NCBI GenBank assembly: GCA_009700485.1
Contig: WLLZ01000028.1
Location: forward strand, 1-18,234
Direction of reading: 5' to 3'
Length of the DNA: 18,234 nt
DNA from: Actinomycetota bacterium
GTDB taxonomy: Bacteria > Actinomycetota > Actinomycetes > S36-B12
Made by a program: the position numbers and the translations under genes. This document shows positions 8,085-15,279 of this stretch, one piece after another. The notes below the pieces were generated by a model. It had not been told where the DNA came from. It searched no databases and worked only from the letters and a program-made list of their open reading frames with translations. Positions within the stretch are counted from its first letter, which is position 1. Each line of letters begins with the position of its first letter.

Positions 8085-9394
8085 CTGGTTGCCGTTTCCG
8101 CAAAGACGTAGGACGCTACCGGATTAAATTGTTCATCGGCAGAGGTAGTGGTGGCTGCCTCAAACTCGGCACGGAAGAACTTGAGGGCCGCTGGGTACGG
8201 GGTCGCCGCAGCATCACCGAGGGCGCAGAAGGACCGACCGGCAATCTGCGAGCAAAGGTTCACCAAGGTGTCAACTTCAGCGGGTGAACCATGGCCGTGC
8301 TCGAACTTCTCGAGTACTCCGGTAATCCAGTAGGTACCTTCACGGCACGGGGTGCATTTACCGCAGGACTCGTGCTTGTAAAACTCAAGCCACCTAGTTA
8401 CTGCCTTTACGACACTGACCGTGTTGTCGAACAGCATCGGAGTGCCGGTGCCAAGCATCGTGCCAGCCGCAGCCATATCTTCGTAAGTCATCGGAAGGTC
8501 AAGGTGCTCAGCAGTCAACATTGGTACCGAAGACCCCCCGGGCAGCCAGAACTTAACTTCACCGCCGCCTCTGATGCCACCGGCGTAGTCAAGGAGTTCG
8601 CGCATCGTGATACCAAGTGGAGCCTCGTAAATACCAGGGCGCACCACATGGCCTGAAACTGCGAATACTTTGAAGCCCGGGGATTTCTCGGTTCCGAATT
8701 GGCGGAACCAAGCCACCCCTCTATCGATGATGTACGGGATATTGGCAATGGTTTCGACGTTGTTGATTACCGTGGGTGAGGCATAAAGACCGGCGACCGC
8801 CGGGAACGGCGGCTTGAGTCGGGGCTGCCCGCGGTAACCCTCAAGGGAATCAAGCAGTGCGGTTTCTTCGCCGCAGATGTAGGCACCGGCACCAGCGTGG
8901 ATGACGACTTCAAGGGAAAAGTCAGTGCCAAAAATATTTTCGCCAATAAAACCTGCCGCGCGCGCCTGCTCTACCGCATAAGCAACCTTGCGAATGGCGT
9001 GCGGTACCTCACCGCGGATGTAGATGAATGCGTGGCTGGCCCGGATCGCATAGGAGGCGATGATTACGCCTTCAACCAGTGCATGGGGATTCGCCAACAT
9101 GATCGGGATGTCTTTGCAGGCACCCGGCTCAGATTCATCTGCATTGACCACGAGGTAGTGCGGCTTGCCATCATTTTGCGGTACGAAACCCCACTTCATG
9201 CCGGTGGGGAAGCCGGCGCCCCCACGCCCGCGCAGCCCCGAATCCTTTATCTGACCGATGATCGCGTCCCGATCCATTTTTAGGGCCGCTGAAAGCGCCT
9301 GATATCCGCCAACCCGGCGGTAGCCTTCGATCGTGTAAAGGTCTGGCTTATCCCAGTGTTCGGTGATAATTGGCGTCAGTCCGGACGTAATCAT
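8081..9394 (-). CDS. nuoF: NADH-quinone oxidoreductase subunit F (NADH/FMN-binding)
   Basis: Entry subunit of complex I: it binds NADH and FMN and passes electrons to cluster N3. The glycine-rich nucleotide site GLRGRGGAGFPTGMKWGF is at residues 53-70, followed by NADESEPGACKD and GAGAYICGEETALLDSLEG. The N3 4Fe-4S ligands are Cys344, Cys347 and Cys350 in ESCGKCTPCREGTYW, with Cys390 in SFCALGD. The 437-residue length is typical. The ATG at 9394 overlaps the nuoE stop and the stop overlaps nuoG, giving the uninterrupted E-F-G NADH-dehydrogenase module. Confidence 0.98.
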   Translation of the reverse strand: MITSGLTPIITEHWDKPDLYTIEGYRRVGGYQALSAALKMDRDAIIGQIKDSGLRGRGGAGFPTGMKWGFVPQNDGKPHYLVVNADESEPGACKDIPIMLANPHALVEGVIIASYAIRASHAFIYIRGEVPHAIRKVAYAVEQARAAGFIGENIFGTDFSLEVVIHAGAGAYICGEETALLDSLEGYRGQPRLKPPFPAVAGLYASPTVINNVETIANIPYIIDRGVAWFRQFGTEKSPGFKVFAVSGHVVRPGIYEAPLGITMRELLDYAGGIRGGGEVKFWLPGGSSVPMLTAEHLDLPMTYEDMAAAGTMLGTGTPMLFDNTVSVVKAVTRWLEFYKHESCGKCTPCREGTYWITGVLEKFEHGHGSPAEVDTLVNLCSQIAGRSFCALGDAAATPYPAALKFFRAEFEAATTTSADEQFNPVASYVFAETATR

Positions 9395-10050
9395 GAGGCC
9401 TCCCCCGCCGGTACCGAGGCCGCGCTCATTCCGCGCTCCTGTGCAATGCGAAGGCCAACCAGCATTTTTGAATCGACCGCCTCACCTTCGTTGACCAAAC
9501 CGTCGAGCGGGTAGGCAAGAGTGTGTTCGGTCGCTTGGAAATCGCGAATTACCGGGCCGCGAGTCGATGCGACCTGCTCACCGCGCGCAAGGCGGTCAAC
9601 TACATCAACGGCGCTGGCCGGAGTTACATCGTCCATGAACTCCCAATCGACGGTCATAACGGGTGCATGGGTGCAGGCAGCTTGACATTCAATACGCTCT
9701 AACCAAAATTCACCATCGGCACTTGGCTCATTACTTCCGACGCCTAATCTTTCACTTAGCGCTGCATACACGGCATCGCCACCGAGTAGACCGCACAGGG
9801 TGTTCGTGCAGACCCCGACGTGATGCTTACCAACCGGCTTACGCTTGTACATCGTGTAAAAAGTCACGACCGCGGTGACTTCGGCAGAGGTAATACCCAG
9901 GACTTCGGCACACGCATTTATGCCGTCGACGGTAACTTCGTTATCAACACTTTGCACTAGATGAAGCATGGGAAGTAGCGCCGAGCGCGATTTCGGGTAG
10001 CGCGCCGCCAGATCACGCATCTGGCCGCGAGTTGCCTCACTGATAGTCAT
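9391..10050 (-). CDS. nuoE: NADH-quinone oxidoreductase subunit E (thioredoxin-like 2Fe-2S)
   Basis: Partner of NuoF in the NADH-oxidising module, carrying cluster N1a. An N-terminal helical part is followed by a thioredoxin-like fold whose 2Fe-2S ligands are Cys81, Cys86, Cys122 and Cys126 in VCTNTLCG and ECQAACTHAP. I start at the ATG at 10050 (MTISEATRGQ, 219 residues). The frame is open to an ATG at 10131, but that would add 27 arginine-rich residues unlike the family and overlap nuoD by 50 bases. The chosen start leaves a 31-base gap after nuoD, with only a weak purine-rich segment upstream. The last ~60 residues extend past the core fold, as in other actinobacterial NuoE. Confidence 0.95.
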   Translation of the reverse strand: MTISEATRGQMRDLAARYPKSRSALLPMLHLVQSVDNEVTVDGINACAEVLGITSAEVTAVVTFYTMYKRKPVGKHHVGVCTNTLCGLLGGDAVYAALSERLGVGSNEPSADGEFWLERIECQAACTHAPVMTVDWEFMDDVTPASAVDVVDRLARGEQVASTRGPVIRDFQATEHTLAYPLDGLVNEGEAVDSKMLVGLRIAQERGMSAASVPAGEAS

Positions 10051-10081
10051 ATGTCTGCGTCGCTCTCGTTTTCGTTGGGTA

Positions 10082-11419
10082 TTACCGGTCGACCCCGCCC
10101 ATGACAGGATCGATGCTGGCAACCGCGGCAATTAGATCTGCCACCTGACCGCCTTCGCTCATCGCTGCCACAGACTGCAGGTTGGTAAATGAAGGATCAC
10201 GGAAGTGCGCGCGATAAGGCCGGGTACCACCAGCGCTAACCAAGTGGCAACCGAGCTCGCCTCGCGGTGACTCAATTGCGGTGTAAACCTGACCTACCGG
10301 AACTTTGAAACCCTCGGTAACTAACTTGAAATGATGGATAAGGGCTTCCATGGACTCCGCCATGATCTCGCGGATGTGGTCGGTTGAGTTGCCTTGACCG
10401 TCAGCACCAATTGCCAGTTGTGCGGGCCAGGCGATTCTCTTATCGGCGATCATTACCGGGCCTGGCTGCTCGAGCCGATCAAGGGCTTGTTCAATGATTC
10501 TGATGGACTGCTGCATCTCACCCACGCGGATTAGAAAGCGGCCGTACGCATCACATGTGGTATCAGTGACAACATCGAATTCAAAAGTTTCGTACCCGCA
10601 GTACGGCTGGGTCTTGCGTAGGTCATGGGGCAACCCCGTAGCGCGCAAGATTGGCCCGGTAACACCAAGTGCCATGCACCCGGTCAGGTCGAGGTACCCA
10701 ATACCCGAGGTGCGGCCCATCCAGATCGAATTGTCAATTAGTAGATCGGTGGTGTCTTTCAACCGTTTACGCAATAACGGAAGCATCTCACGGATTTTCT
10801 CGACACCATCTGCCGGTAGATCTTGCGCGACCCCGCCGGGGCGAATGTAGGCGCTGTTCATGCGTAATCCGGTCACCATTTCGAAGACATCGAGGATTAA
10901 CTCGCGCTCACGGAAGCCGAAGATCATCGCGGTTAGCGCACCTAACTCCATACCGCCCGTGGCCAGCGCGACCAGGTGCGAGGAAATTCGGTTCAACTCC
11001 ATCATCATGATTCGAATAACGCTTGCACGCTCCGGAATTTGATCAGTGACACCAAGGAGTTTTTCGACTGCTAAGCAATAGACCGTCTCATTGAAGAAGG
11101 GGGCTAAATAATCCATCCGCGTGACGAAAGTGACCCCCTGAACCCAGGATCGGTACTCCATGTTTTTTTCAATACCCGTATGTAAATAGCCGATCCCGCA
11201 TCTGGCTTGGGTTACTGTCTCGCCATCGAGTTCAACTATGAGACGAAGAACCCCGTGGGTTGATGGGTGCTGCGGGCCCATGTTGACGACGATGCGCTCC
11301 TTTTCGCCATCTGGTGCCGCAGTAATTGTGTCCCAGTCGCCGCCGGAAACGTTGTAAATGGTTTCGTCGCCGGATTCAAATGAACTGGCATATGGATCGC
11401 TCAGGTGATCGGTAGACAT
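10082..11419 (-). CDS. nuoD: NADH-quinone oxidoreductase subunit D
   Basis: 49-kDa-type subunit that forms the quinone head-group pocket with NuoB. It descends from the large subunit of NiFe hydrogenases but lacks the metal site. MGPQHPSTHGVLRL at residues 47-60 holds the conserved histidine loop, and Tyr78 in GYLHTGIEKN corresponds to the quinone-contacting tyrosine of the family. The C-terminus ends IDPVMGGVDR, the usual form. At 445 residues it is a stand-alone NuoD, not the NuoCD fusion of enterobacteria. The ATG at 11419 overlaps the nuoC stop by one base (TGATG), and a 31-base gap follows before nuoE. Confidence 0.98.
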   Translation of the reverse strand: MSTDHLSDPYASSFESGDETIYNVSGGDWDTITAAPDGEKERIVVNMGPQHPSTHGVLRLIVELDGETVTQARCGIGYLHTGIEKNMEYRSWVQGVTFVTRMDYLAPFFNETVYCLAVEKLLGVTDQIPERASVIRIMMMELNRISSHLVALATGGMELGALTAMIFGFRERELILDVFEMVTGLRMNSAYIRPGGVAQDLPADGVEKIREMLPLLRKRLKDTTDLLIDNSIWMGRTSGIGYLDLTGCMALGVTGPILRATGLPHDLRKTQPYCGYETFEFDVVTDTTCDAYGRFLIRVGEMQQSIRIIEQALDRLEQPGPVMIADKRIAWPAQLAIGADGQGNSTDHIREIMAESMEALIHHFKLVTEGFKVPVGQVYTAIESPRGELGCHLVSAGGTRPYRAHFRDPSFTNLQSVAAMSEGGQVADLIAAVASIDPVMGGVDR

Positions 11420-12123
11420 CAGTTGTACGCCCTCCGCTGATCAGGTGGCGGGATTGTCGCGCCCTTATATTCAACCGGGATACCGCCAAGTGGGTAGTCC
11501 TTGCGCTGCGGATGCCCCGGCCAGTCATCGGGCATTTCGATGCGAGTCAGATGTGGATGGCCGTCAAAAATAATGCCGAAGAAATCCCAGGTCTCACGCT
11601 CATGCCAGTCATTTGTCGGGTAGAGCGCAACAAGTGACGGGATATGCGGGTCGCTATCAGGTGCCGCAACCTCAACTCGAATGCGGCGGTTATGGGTTAT
11701 CGAAAGGAGGTGGTAAACCGCGTGGAGTTCACGGCCGATGTCATTTGGATAGTGCACCCCGTTGACACCACTGCAGAACTCAAAGCGTAGCCCGGGTTCA
11801 TCACGCAGAGTCGAGGCAAAAGCAACTAGCTGCTCACGCCGGACAAAAAAAGTGATTTCACCGCGATCAACCACCACTTTTTCGACCGCGCTCGACATCG
11901 GGATACCTCGGGCGGTTAGCGAAAGTTCGAGCTCTTCGGATAGTTCATCAAACCAACCGCCATAAGGAGGCAAACTTGCGGCCGGCAGCACCCGTGGGTC
12001 GATTAGGCCACCAAAACCACTGGTGTCGCCCGAACCTTGAATACCGAAAGCACCATGCTGAACGTCAATGATGTCAATACTCGAGACGCCTTCGGGCACC
12101 ACCGGCAATTGATCGCTGGTCAT
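11419..12123 (-). CDS. nuoC: NADH-quinone oxidoreductase subunit C
   Basis: 30-kDa-type structural subunit of the peripheral arm that packs against NuoD and NuoB. The family signature is at residues ~174-214: HERETWDFFGIIFDGHPHL followed by RIEMPDDWPGHPQRKDYPLGG. The 234-residue protein has an N-terminal lead of ~55 residues before the conserved fold and a short proline-containing end (IPPPDQRRAYN), both common in actinobacteria. The ATG at 12123 overlaps the nuoB stop as ATGA. Confidence 0.97.
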   Translation of the reverse strand: MTSDQLPVVPEGVSSIDIIDVQHGAFGIQGSGDTSGFGGLIDPRVLPAASLPPYGGWFDELSEELELSLTARGIPMSSAVEKVVVDRGEITFFVRREQLVAFASTLRDEPGLRFEFCSGVNGVHYPNDIGRELHAVYHLLSITHNRRIRVEVAAPDSDPHIPSLVALYPTNDWHERETWDFFGIIFDGHPHLTRIEMPDDWPGHPQRKDYPLGGIPVEYKGATIPPPDQRRAYN

Positions 12124-12674
12124 CTAAGCAGCCCTTTCATCTCCAATGTCGAAGGTGCCGCAAGCGCTGCTGATTCAAGGGCAATAATTTCGGCCTTGCG
12201 ATTAGCTCCCATTTTGGTGTCTTGAATTTGGTCATGTAATTTCAAGATCGCGTCGATGAGCATCTCGGGGCGCGGCGGGCAACCGGGCAGGTAGATATCA
12301 ACCGGCACCACGTGATCAACACCTTGAACAATCGCGTAGTTGTTAAACATGCCGCCACTGGATGCGCAAACGCCCATCGCGAGGACCCATTTCGGGCCTG
12401 GCATCTGGTCATAAACCTGACGAAGCACCGGCGCCATCTTCTGGCTCACCCGCCCTGCCACGATCATCAGATCGGCTTGACGCGGTGAAGCTCGGAAAAC
12501 TTCCATGCCAAAACGCGCTAAGTCATAGCGAGCACCCCCGACAGCCATCATCTCAATGGCGCAGCAGGCGAGGCCGAAGGTTGCTGGCCACAGTGAGCCT
12601 TTGCGGGCATAGCCGGCCACTTTCTCAACCGTGGTAAGTAATACGCCCGATGGCAGTGCCTCTTCAAGTCCCAT
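12120..12674 (-). CDS. nuoB: NADH-quinone oxidoreductase subunit B (cluster N2)
   Basis: Carries cluster N2, the terminal iron-sulfur centre that reduces the quinone. Ligands are the tandem Cys37-Cys38 in GLACCAIEMM, Cys103 in MGVCASSGG, and Cys132 in LPGCPPRPE. I start at the ATG at 12674 (MGLEEALPSGVLLTTVE, 184 residues), since homologues of this type usually begin with this MGLEE-like sequence. It lies 10 bases after the nuoA stop, with GGGA just upstream. An in-frame ATG at 12731 would add 19 residues and overlap nuoA by 47 bases, so I consider it unlikely. The C-terminus TLEMKGLLR is typical of actinobacterial NuoB. Confidence 0.97.
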   Translation of the reverse strand: MGLEEALPSGVLLTTVEKVAGYARKGSLWPATFGLACCAIEMMAVGGARYDLARFGMEVFRASPRQADLMIVAGRVSQKMAPVLRQVYDQMPGPKWVLAMGVCASSGGMFNNYAIVQGVDHVVPVDIYLPGCPPRPEMLIDAILKLHDQIQDTKMGANRKAEIIALESAALAAPSTLEMKGLLR

Positions 12675-12684
12675 TGAGTTCCCG

Positions 12685-13044
12685 TCAGTCCCACTCGAGT
12701 CCGCGTCGGCGCCAAACATAGGCGTAGACAACGAGAACAGTAACTATGAATACGAGCATTTCGATTAAGCCAAAAATCGCAAGTCGATCGAATGCGACCG
12801 CCCACGGGTAGAGAAAAACAATTTCAATGTCGAAGACTATGAACAACATCGCGGTGAGGTAGTACTTCACGGGGAAGCGGCCACCACCCACCGGCTGCGG
12901 TGTGGGTTCGATGCCACATTCATAAGCATCGTATTTTGCTCGGTTATAGCGTTTTGGCCCGGTGAAGGTAGCTATGCCAACCGAAAAAACCGCGAAACCG
13001 AAAGCTAGGATGCCAAGAATCAGTATCGGTGTGTAGACGTTCAC
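12685..13044 (-). CDS. nuoA: NADH-quinone oxidoreductase subunit A
   Basis: Small membrane subunit at the junction of the two arms of complex I and the first nuo gene here. At 119 residues it shows three hydrophobic helices, the conserved loop YECGIEP at residues 41-47, and the membrane motif FDIEIVFLYPWA with Asp72 and Glu74. The start is GTG at 13044. No other in-frame start lies nearby upstream. An AAGGAG motif at 13058-13063 is 13 bases away, wider than usual. The GTG overlaps the stop of a possible 46-codon ORF as GTGA, which could explain the weak spacing if initiation is coupled. nuoB follows after 10 bases. Confidence 0.97.
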   Translation of the reverse strand: MNVYTPILILGILAFGFAVFSVGIATFTGPKRYNRAKYDAYECGIEPTPQPVGGGRFPVKYYLTAMLFIVFDIEIVFLYPWAVAFDRLAIFGLIEMLVFIVTVLVVYAYVWRRRGLEWD

Positions 13045-13181
13045 CGCTGTTCCACAACTCCTTGTTTCTGCCGATCAATATGGTCGTTTTGATCGAAACT
13101 GGCACTCAACCTTGTGCGTTTGTGAATGCCTTCACGATCCACATAAGCATAGTGCGGCGCCTGCCCTTCATGCAGTGGCAT
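13041..13181 (-). CDS. Candidate small ORF between menG and nuoA, function unknown
   Basis: An ATG at 13181 opens a 46-residue frame that fills the 123-base menG-nuoA gap. It overlaps the menG end by 14 bases and ends in a TGA that overlaps the nuoA GTG as GTGA, the same junction style as most of this operon. The predicted peptide (MPLHEGQAPHYAYVDREG...VVEQR) is hydrophilic, rich in His, Asp, Gln and Arg, with no membrane segment, signal peptide or recognisable domain. Only a weak AGGG lies just upstream of the ATG, and an in-frame GTG at 13142 (at VDREG) is an alternative start. An open frame this short can occur by chance, so this is a candidate only. If not coding, the region is a 5' leader and possible promoter area for nuoA. 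Confidence 0.3.
   Translation of the reverse strand: MPLHEGQAPHYAYVDREGIHKRTRLSASFDQNDHIDRQKQGVVEQR
13058..13063 (-). promoter_or_regulatory. Possible Shine-Dalgarno of nuoA, widely spaced
   Basis: The minus strand reads AAGGAG, a good Shine-Dalgarno core, but 13 bases separate it from the nuoA GTG at 13044. No start codon at better spacing is in the nuoA frame. I found no convincing -10/-35 pair for a dedicated nuoA promoter in the gap. Confidence 0.5.
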
Positions 13182-13878
13182 CCGGCCCTGGGTTAAAACC
13201 CCGGTGAAGCGCGACAATCCCACCGGACAAGTTGCGCCACTGCACCCGCTCCCAGCCCGCCACTTGCAATTGCGCCGCGAGCTGCGGCTGATCGGGCCAG
13301 GCCCGGATGGACTCGGCCAGATAGACATACGCCTCGGGGTTGCTGGCCACCCGCTGCGCCACCGCAGGGAGGGCTTTCATCAAATACTCGGTATAAACAT
13401 TGCGAAATGGGGCCCAGGTCGGCTGCGAAAACTCGCAGATTACTAAACGGCCACCCGGACGCACCACTCGACGCAACTCCGCCAGCCCGGTGGTCAAGTC
13501 CACCAAATTTCGCAACCCAAAGGAGATAGTGGCCGCATCAAATACCCCATCGCGATAAGGCAAGGACAAGCCATCCCCGCCGACGAAAGGCAACTGCGGC
13601 AGCCGCTGGCGGCCCACCTTTAACATCCCGAGAGAAAAATCAGTAGGAAAAACCTCAGCCCCGGCCTGGGCGAACGGCAAGCTTGAGGTACCCGTACCAG
13701 CAGCCAGATCCAAAATCTGCTCACCCGGGATGGGGGCGACCGCGGCGACCACGGCCTTGCGCCACCTTCGAGTCTGCCCAAGGGCTAAAACATCATTGGT
13801 TAGGTCGTAACGCTTCGCGACCCCATCGAACATGGCGGCCACATCGGTTGGGGCTTTGGTCAAGTCTGCTCGCGTCAC
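13168..13878 (-). CDS. menG: Demethylmenaquinone methyltransferase (MenG/UbiE family)
   Basis: Catalyses the last step of menaquinone synthesis, SAM-dependent C-methylation of demethylmenaquinone. At 236 residues it is a class I methyltransferase. The SAM motif ILDLAAGTGTSSLPFA starts near residue 55, an acidic residue follows in FPTDFS, and the UbiE/MenG signature DAATISFGLRNLVD and the segment RPGGRLVICEFSQP are clear. The start is GTG at 13878, with AAAGGA about eight bases upstream. It reads toward nuoA and may be cotranscribed with the nuo operon; menG next to nuo is a recurrent actinobacterial arrangement. With no ubiquinone gene in view and men genes alongside, a menaquinone rather than ubiquinone substrate is the better call. 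Confidence 0.95.
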   Translation of the reverse strand: MTRADLTKAPTDVAAMFDGVAKRYDLTNDVLALGQTRRWRKAVVAAVAPIPGEQILDLAAGTGTSSLPFAQAGAEVFPTDFSLGMLKVGRQRLPQLPFVGGDGLSLPYRDGVFDAATISFGLRNLVDLTTGLAELRRVVRPGGRLVICEFSQPTWAPFRNVYTEYLMKALPAVAQRVASNPEAYVYLAESIRAWPDQPQLAAQLQVAGWERVQWRNLSGGIVALHRGFNPGPDATA

Positions 13879-13938
13879 GCCGACATCCTTTCAGACACTG
13901 AATCTGCTTCAAGTGCCATAGGCATCTAGAGTGTTCCT
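13879..13938. promoter_or_regulatory. Divergent menG-menF spacer with a likely menF -10 box
   Basis: This 60-base spacer separates the divergent GTG starts of menG and menF. On the plus strand TAGAGT (13927-13932) fits the actinobacterial -10 consensus TANNNT and ends six bases before the menF GTG. Transcription would then start at or next to the start codon, giving a leaderless mRNA. The hexamer at 17-base spacing upstream (CTGCTT) is a poor -35. For menG, AAAGGA lies just upstream of its start. A weak minus-strand candidate, TTGATT (13949-13954, inside menF), lies 18 bases from TCTAGA (13925-13930), so the two promoters may overlap at the TCTAGA palindrome. All promoter calls here are inference by eye. 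Confidence 0.45.
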
Positions 13939-15246
13939 GTGTCCAGCGAATCAATGTCACGCCTGGACACCACGTCGAAGGCCGAACGCACTGTGGTGCG
14001 CACTCGGCCAATCCCGGACCCAGAACAGCTCTTGGCAAGGTTGCCGATCGAGAACCCCGTTGCGTGGGTCCGCGGCGGTGAAGGTTTGATCGGCTGGGGG
14101 GTGGCCGCACAACTCGAGGTAAGCGGACCAGAACGCTTTAGCCGAGCACAGCGCTGGTGGACCAAATGGTGCGCCGAGAAAGTCATTGATGACACCGTCG
14201 ACGTACCCGGCACCGGCCCGGTGGCATTTGCCTCATTTGCCTTTGACCCGAACCCGGGCACGTCAATTATCACCGTGCCGAAAATCATCATCGGACGCCG
14301 TGGTGGCCAAGCCTGGGTTACCGTCGTGGACCCGGATAACGATCCGCGCGCAGATACTGGTTTGCCTTTAAGTGCTGGTCTGCGAAACTCCATGCGGCCG
14401 GTGTCGGTACCCGCGAAGCCGACAGCAGTGCGATGGGCTGAAGGGTCACGGACCGCCCCAGCCTGGCAAGGGTCAGTGGCCGAAGCAATCGTGCGGATTA
14501 ACGCTGGTGAACTCGACAAAGTGGTCTTGGCACGCTATGTGGTTGCACATGTTGAGGGCGAACTTGATATCCGACACCTGCTACTAAACTTGGCCGAAAA
14601 ATACCCATCTTGCTGGACATTTAGTGTTGCTGGTCTTGTCGGAGCTACCCCTGAATTACTCGTGCGGCGCACCGGTGATCTAGTTACGAGTCGGGTACTT
14701 GCCGGCACCGTGCGGCGCCAAGGCGACGCCACCGCCGATGCCGGCCTTGCCTCGGCCTTACTCGGTAGCGGTAAGGATCTTGAAGAACATGAATACGCTG
14801 TGCACTCGGTAGCTCGAGCGCTTGCGGCCCACTGCACCGACTTAACTGTTCCTGATCGACCACATGTGCTCGCCCTCGCCAATGTTCAACACCTGGCAAC
14901 CGACATCACCGGCAGGTTGGCCGATGCCGCATCAGTACTCGCACTCGCGGCATCGTTGCATCCGACCGCCGCAGTCTGCGGAACTCCGACTGAGCGAGCT
15001 TTGTCCGTTATTCGCGAACTTGAGGGCATGGATCGCGGTCGTTACGCCGGCCCGGTCGGTTGGTTCGATGCCCAAGGTGACGGCGAGTTCGGAATTGCGT
15101 TGCGCTGCGCTGAAATTGATAGCCAGACCAACACTGTGCGCGCATTTGCCGGATGCGGCATTGTTGCAGGTTCACACCCTGATACCGAACTGGCCGAAGC
15201 GGCCGCCAAACTTGTGCCTATTAGGGATGCCCTCGAAGCTATTTAG
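13939..15246 (+). CDS. menF: Isochorismate synthase (MenF)
   Basis: Converts chorismate to isochorismate, the committed step into menaquinone. At 435 residues it has a divergent N-terminal half and a clear chorismate-binding C-terminal domain. Lys194 in ELDKVVLARYV matches the catalytic lysine that activates water in isochorismate synthases, and Glu239 lies in GATPELLVRR. Further family segments are SRVLAGTVRR, DLEEHEYAVHSVARALA (metal-binding glutamates), HPTAAVCGTPTERAL, and the terminal AGCGIVAGSHPDTELAE. It is the only plus-strand gene, divergent from menG and convergent with menD. I use the GTG at 13939; an ATG at 13954 is the alternative. Neither has a Shine-Dalgarno, consistent with leaderless translation. 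A siderophore or salicylate enzyme is less likely given the men neighbours. Confidence 0.95.
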   Translation: MSSESMSRLDTTSKAERTVVRTRPIPDPEQLLARLPIENPVAWVRGGEGLIGWGVAAQLEVSGPERFSRAQRWWTKWCAEKVIDDTVDVPGTGPVAFASFAFDPNPGTSIITVPKIIIGRRGGQAWVTVVDPDNDPRADTGLPLSAGLRNSMRPVSVPAKPTAVRWAEGSRTAPAWQGSVAEAIVRINAGELDKVVLARYVVAHVEGELDIRHLLLNLAEKYPSCWTFSVAGLVGATPELLVRRTGDLVTSRVLAGTVRRQGDATADAGLASALLGSGKDLEEHEYAVHSVARALAAHCTDLTVPDRPHVLALANVQHLATDITGRLADAASVLALAASLHPTAAVCGTPTERALSVIRELEGMDRGRYAGPVGWFDAQGDGEFGIALRCAEIDSQTNTVRAFAGCGIVAGSHPDTELAEAAAKLVPIRDALEAI

Positions 15247-15255
15247 TTTTGATTC

Positions 15256-15278
15256 CGGGCATATCGGGGTGCTGCCCG
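15256..15278. terminator. Hairpin between convergent menF and menD
   Basis: CGGGCA (15256-15261) pairs with TGCCCG (15273-15278) around an 11-base loop, within the 33-base spacer between the two convergent stop codons. Neither direction has a clear U-tract after the stem, so it is not a classic intrinsic terminator. Its position suggests it could serve both genes as a weak bidirectional terminator or transcript-end stabiliser. Confidence 0.35.
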
Positions 15279-15279
15279 C

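Noticed and set aside
8897..9283. 128-codon plus-strand open frame antisense to nuoF
   Set aside because: The nuoF nucleotide-binding motifs are coded here on the minus strand; the antisense frame is a codon-bias artefact.
10051..10131. N-terminal extension of NuoE by 27 codons
   Set aside because: It is Arg-rich, unlike the family, and would overlap the conserved end of nuoD by 50 bases; the ATG at 10050 gives a normal protein.
12675..12731. N-terminal extension of NuoB by 19 codons
   Set aside because: It would overlap the nuoA end by 47 bases, whereas the MGLEE start at 12674 is the usual one for this NuoB type.
13105..13171. 21-codon ORF overlapping the menG stop as ATGA
   Set aside because: It competes with the 46-codon frame, has no stop/start link to nuoA, and is too short to support without conservation data.
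13926..14519. 197-codon minus-strand open frame antisense to menF
   Set aside because: menF has clear catalytic motifs on the other strand; the antisense product shows no domain and ends in the menF 5' region without operon logic.
13939..15246. menF as a salicylate synthase or anthranilate synthase component
   Set aside because: Context is purely menaquinone, the lysine region matches isochorismate synthases, and no siderophore or tryptophan gene is nearby.
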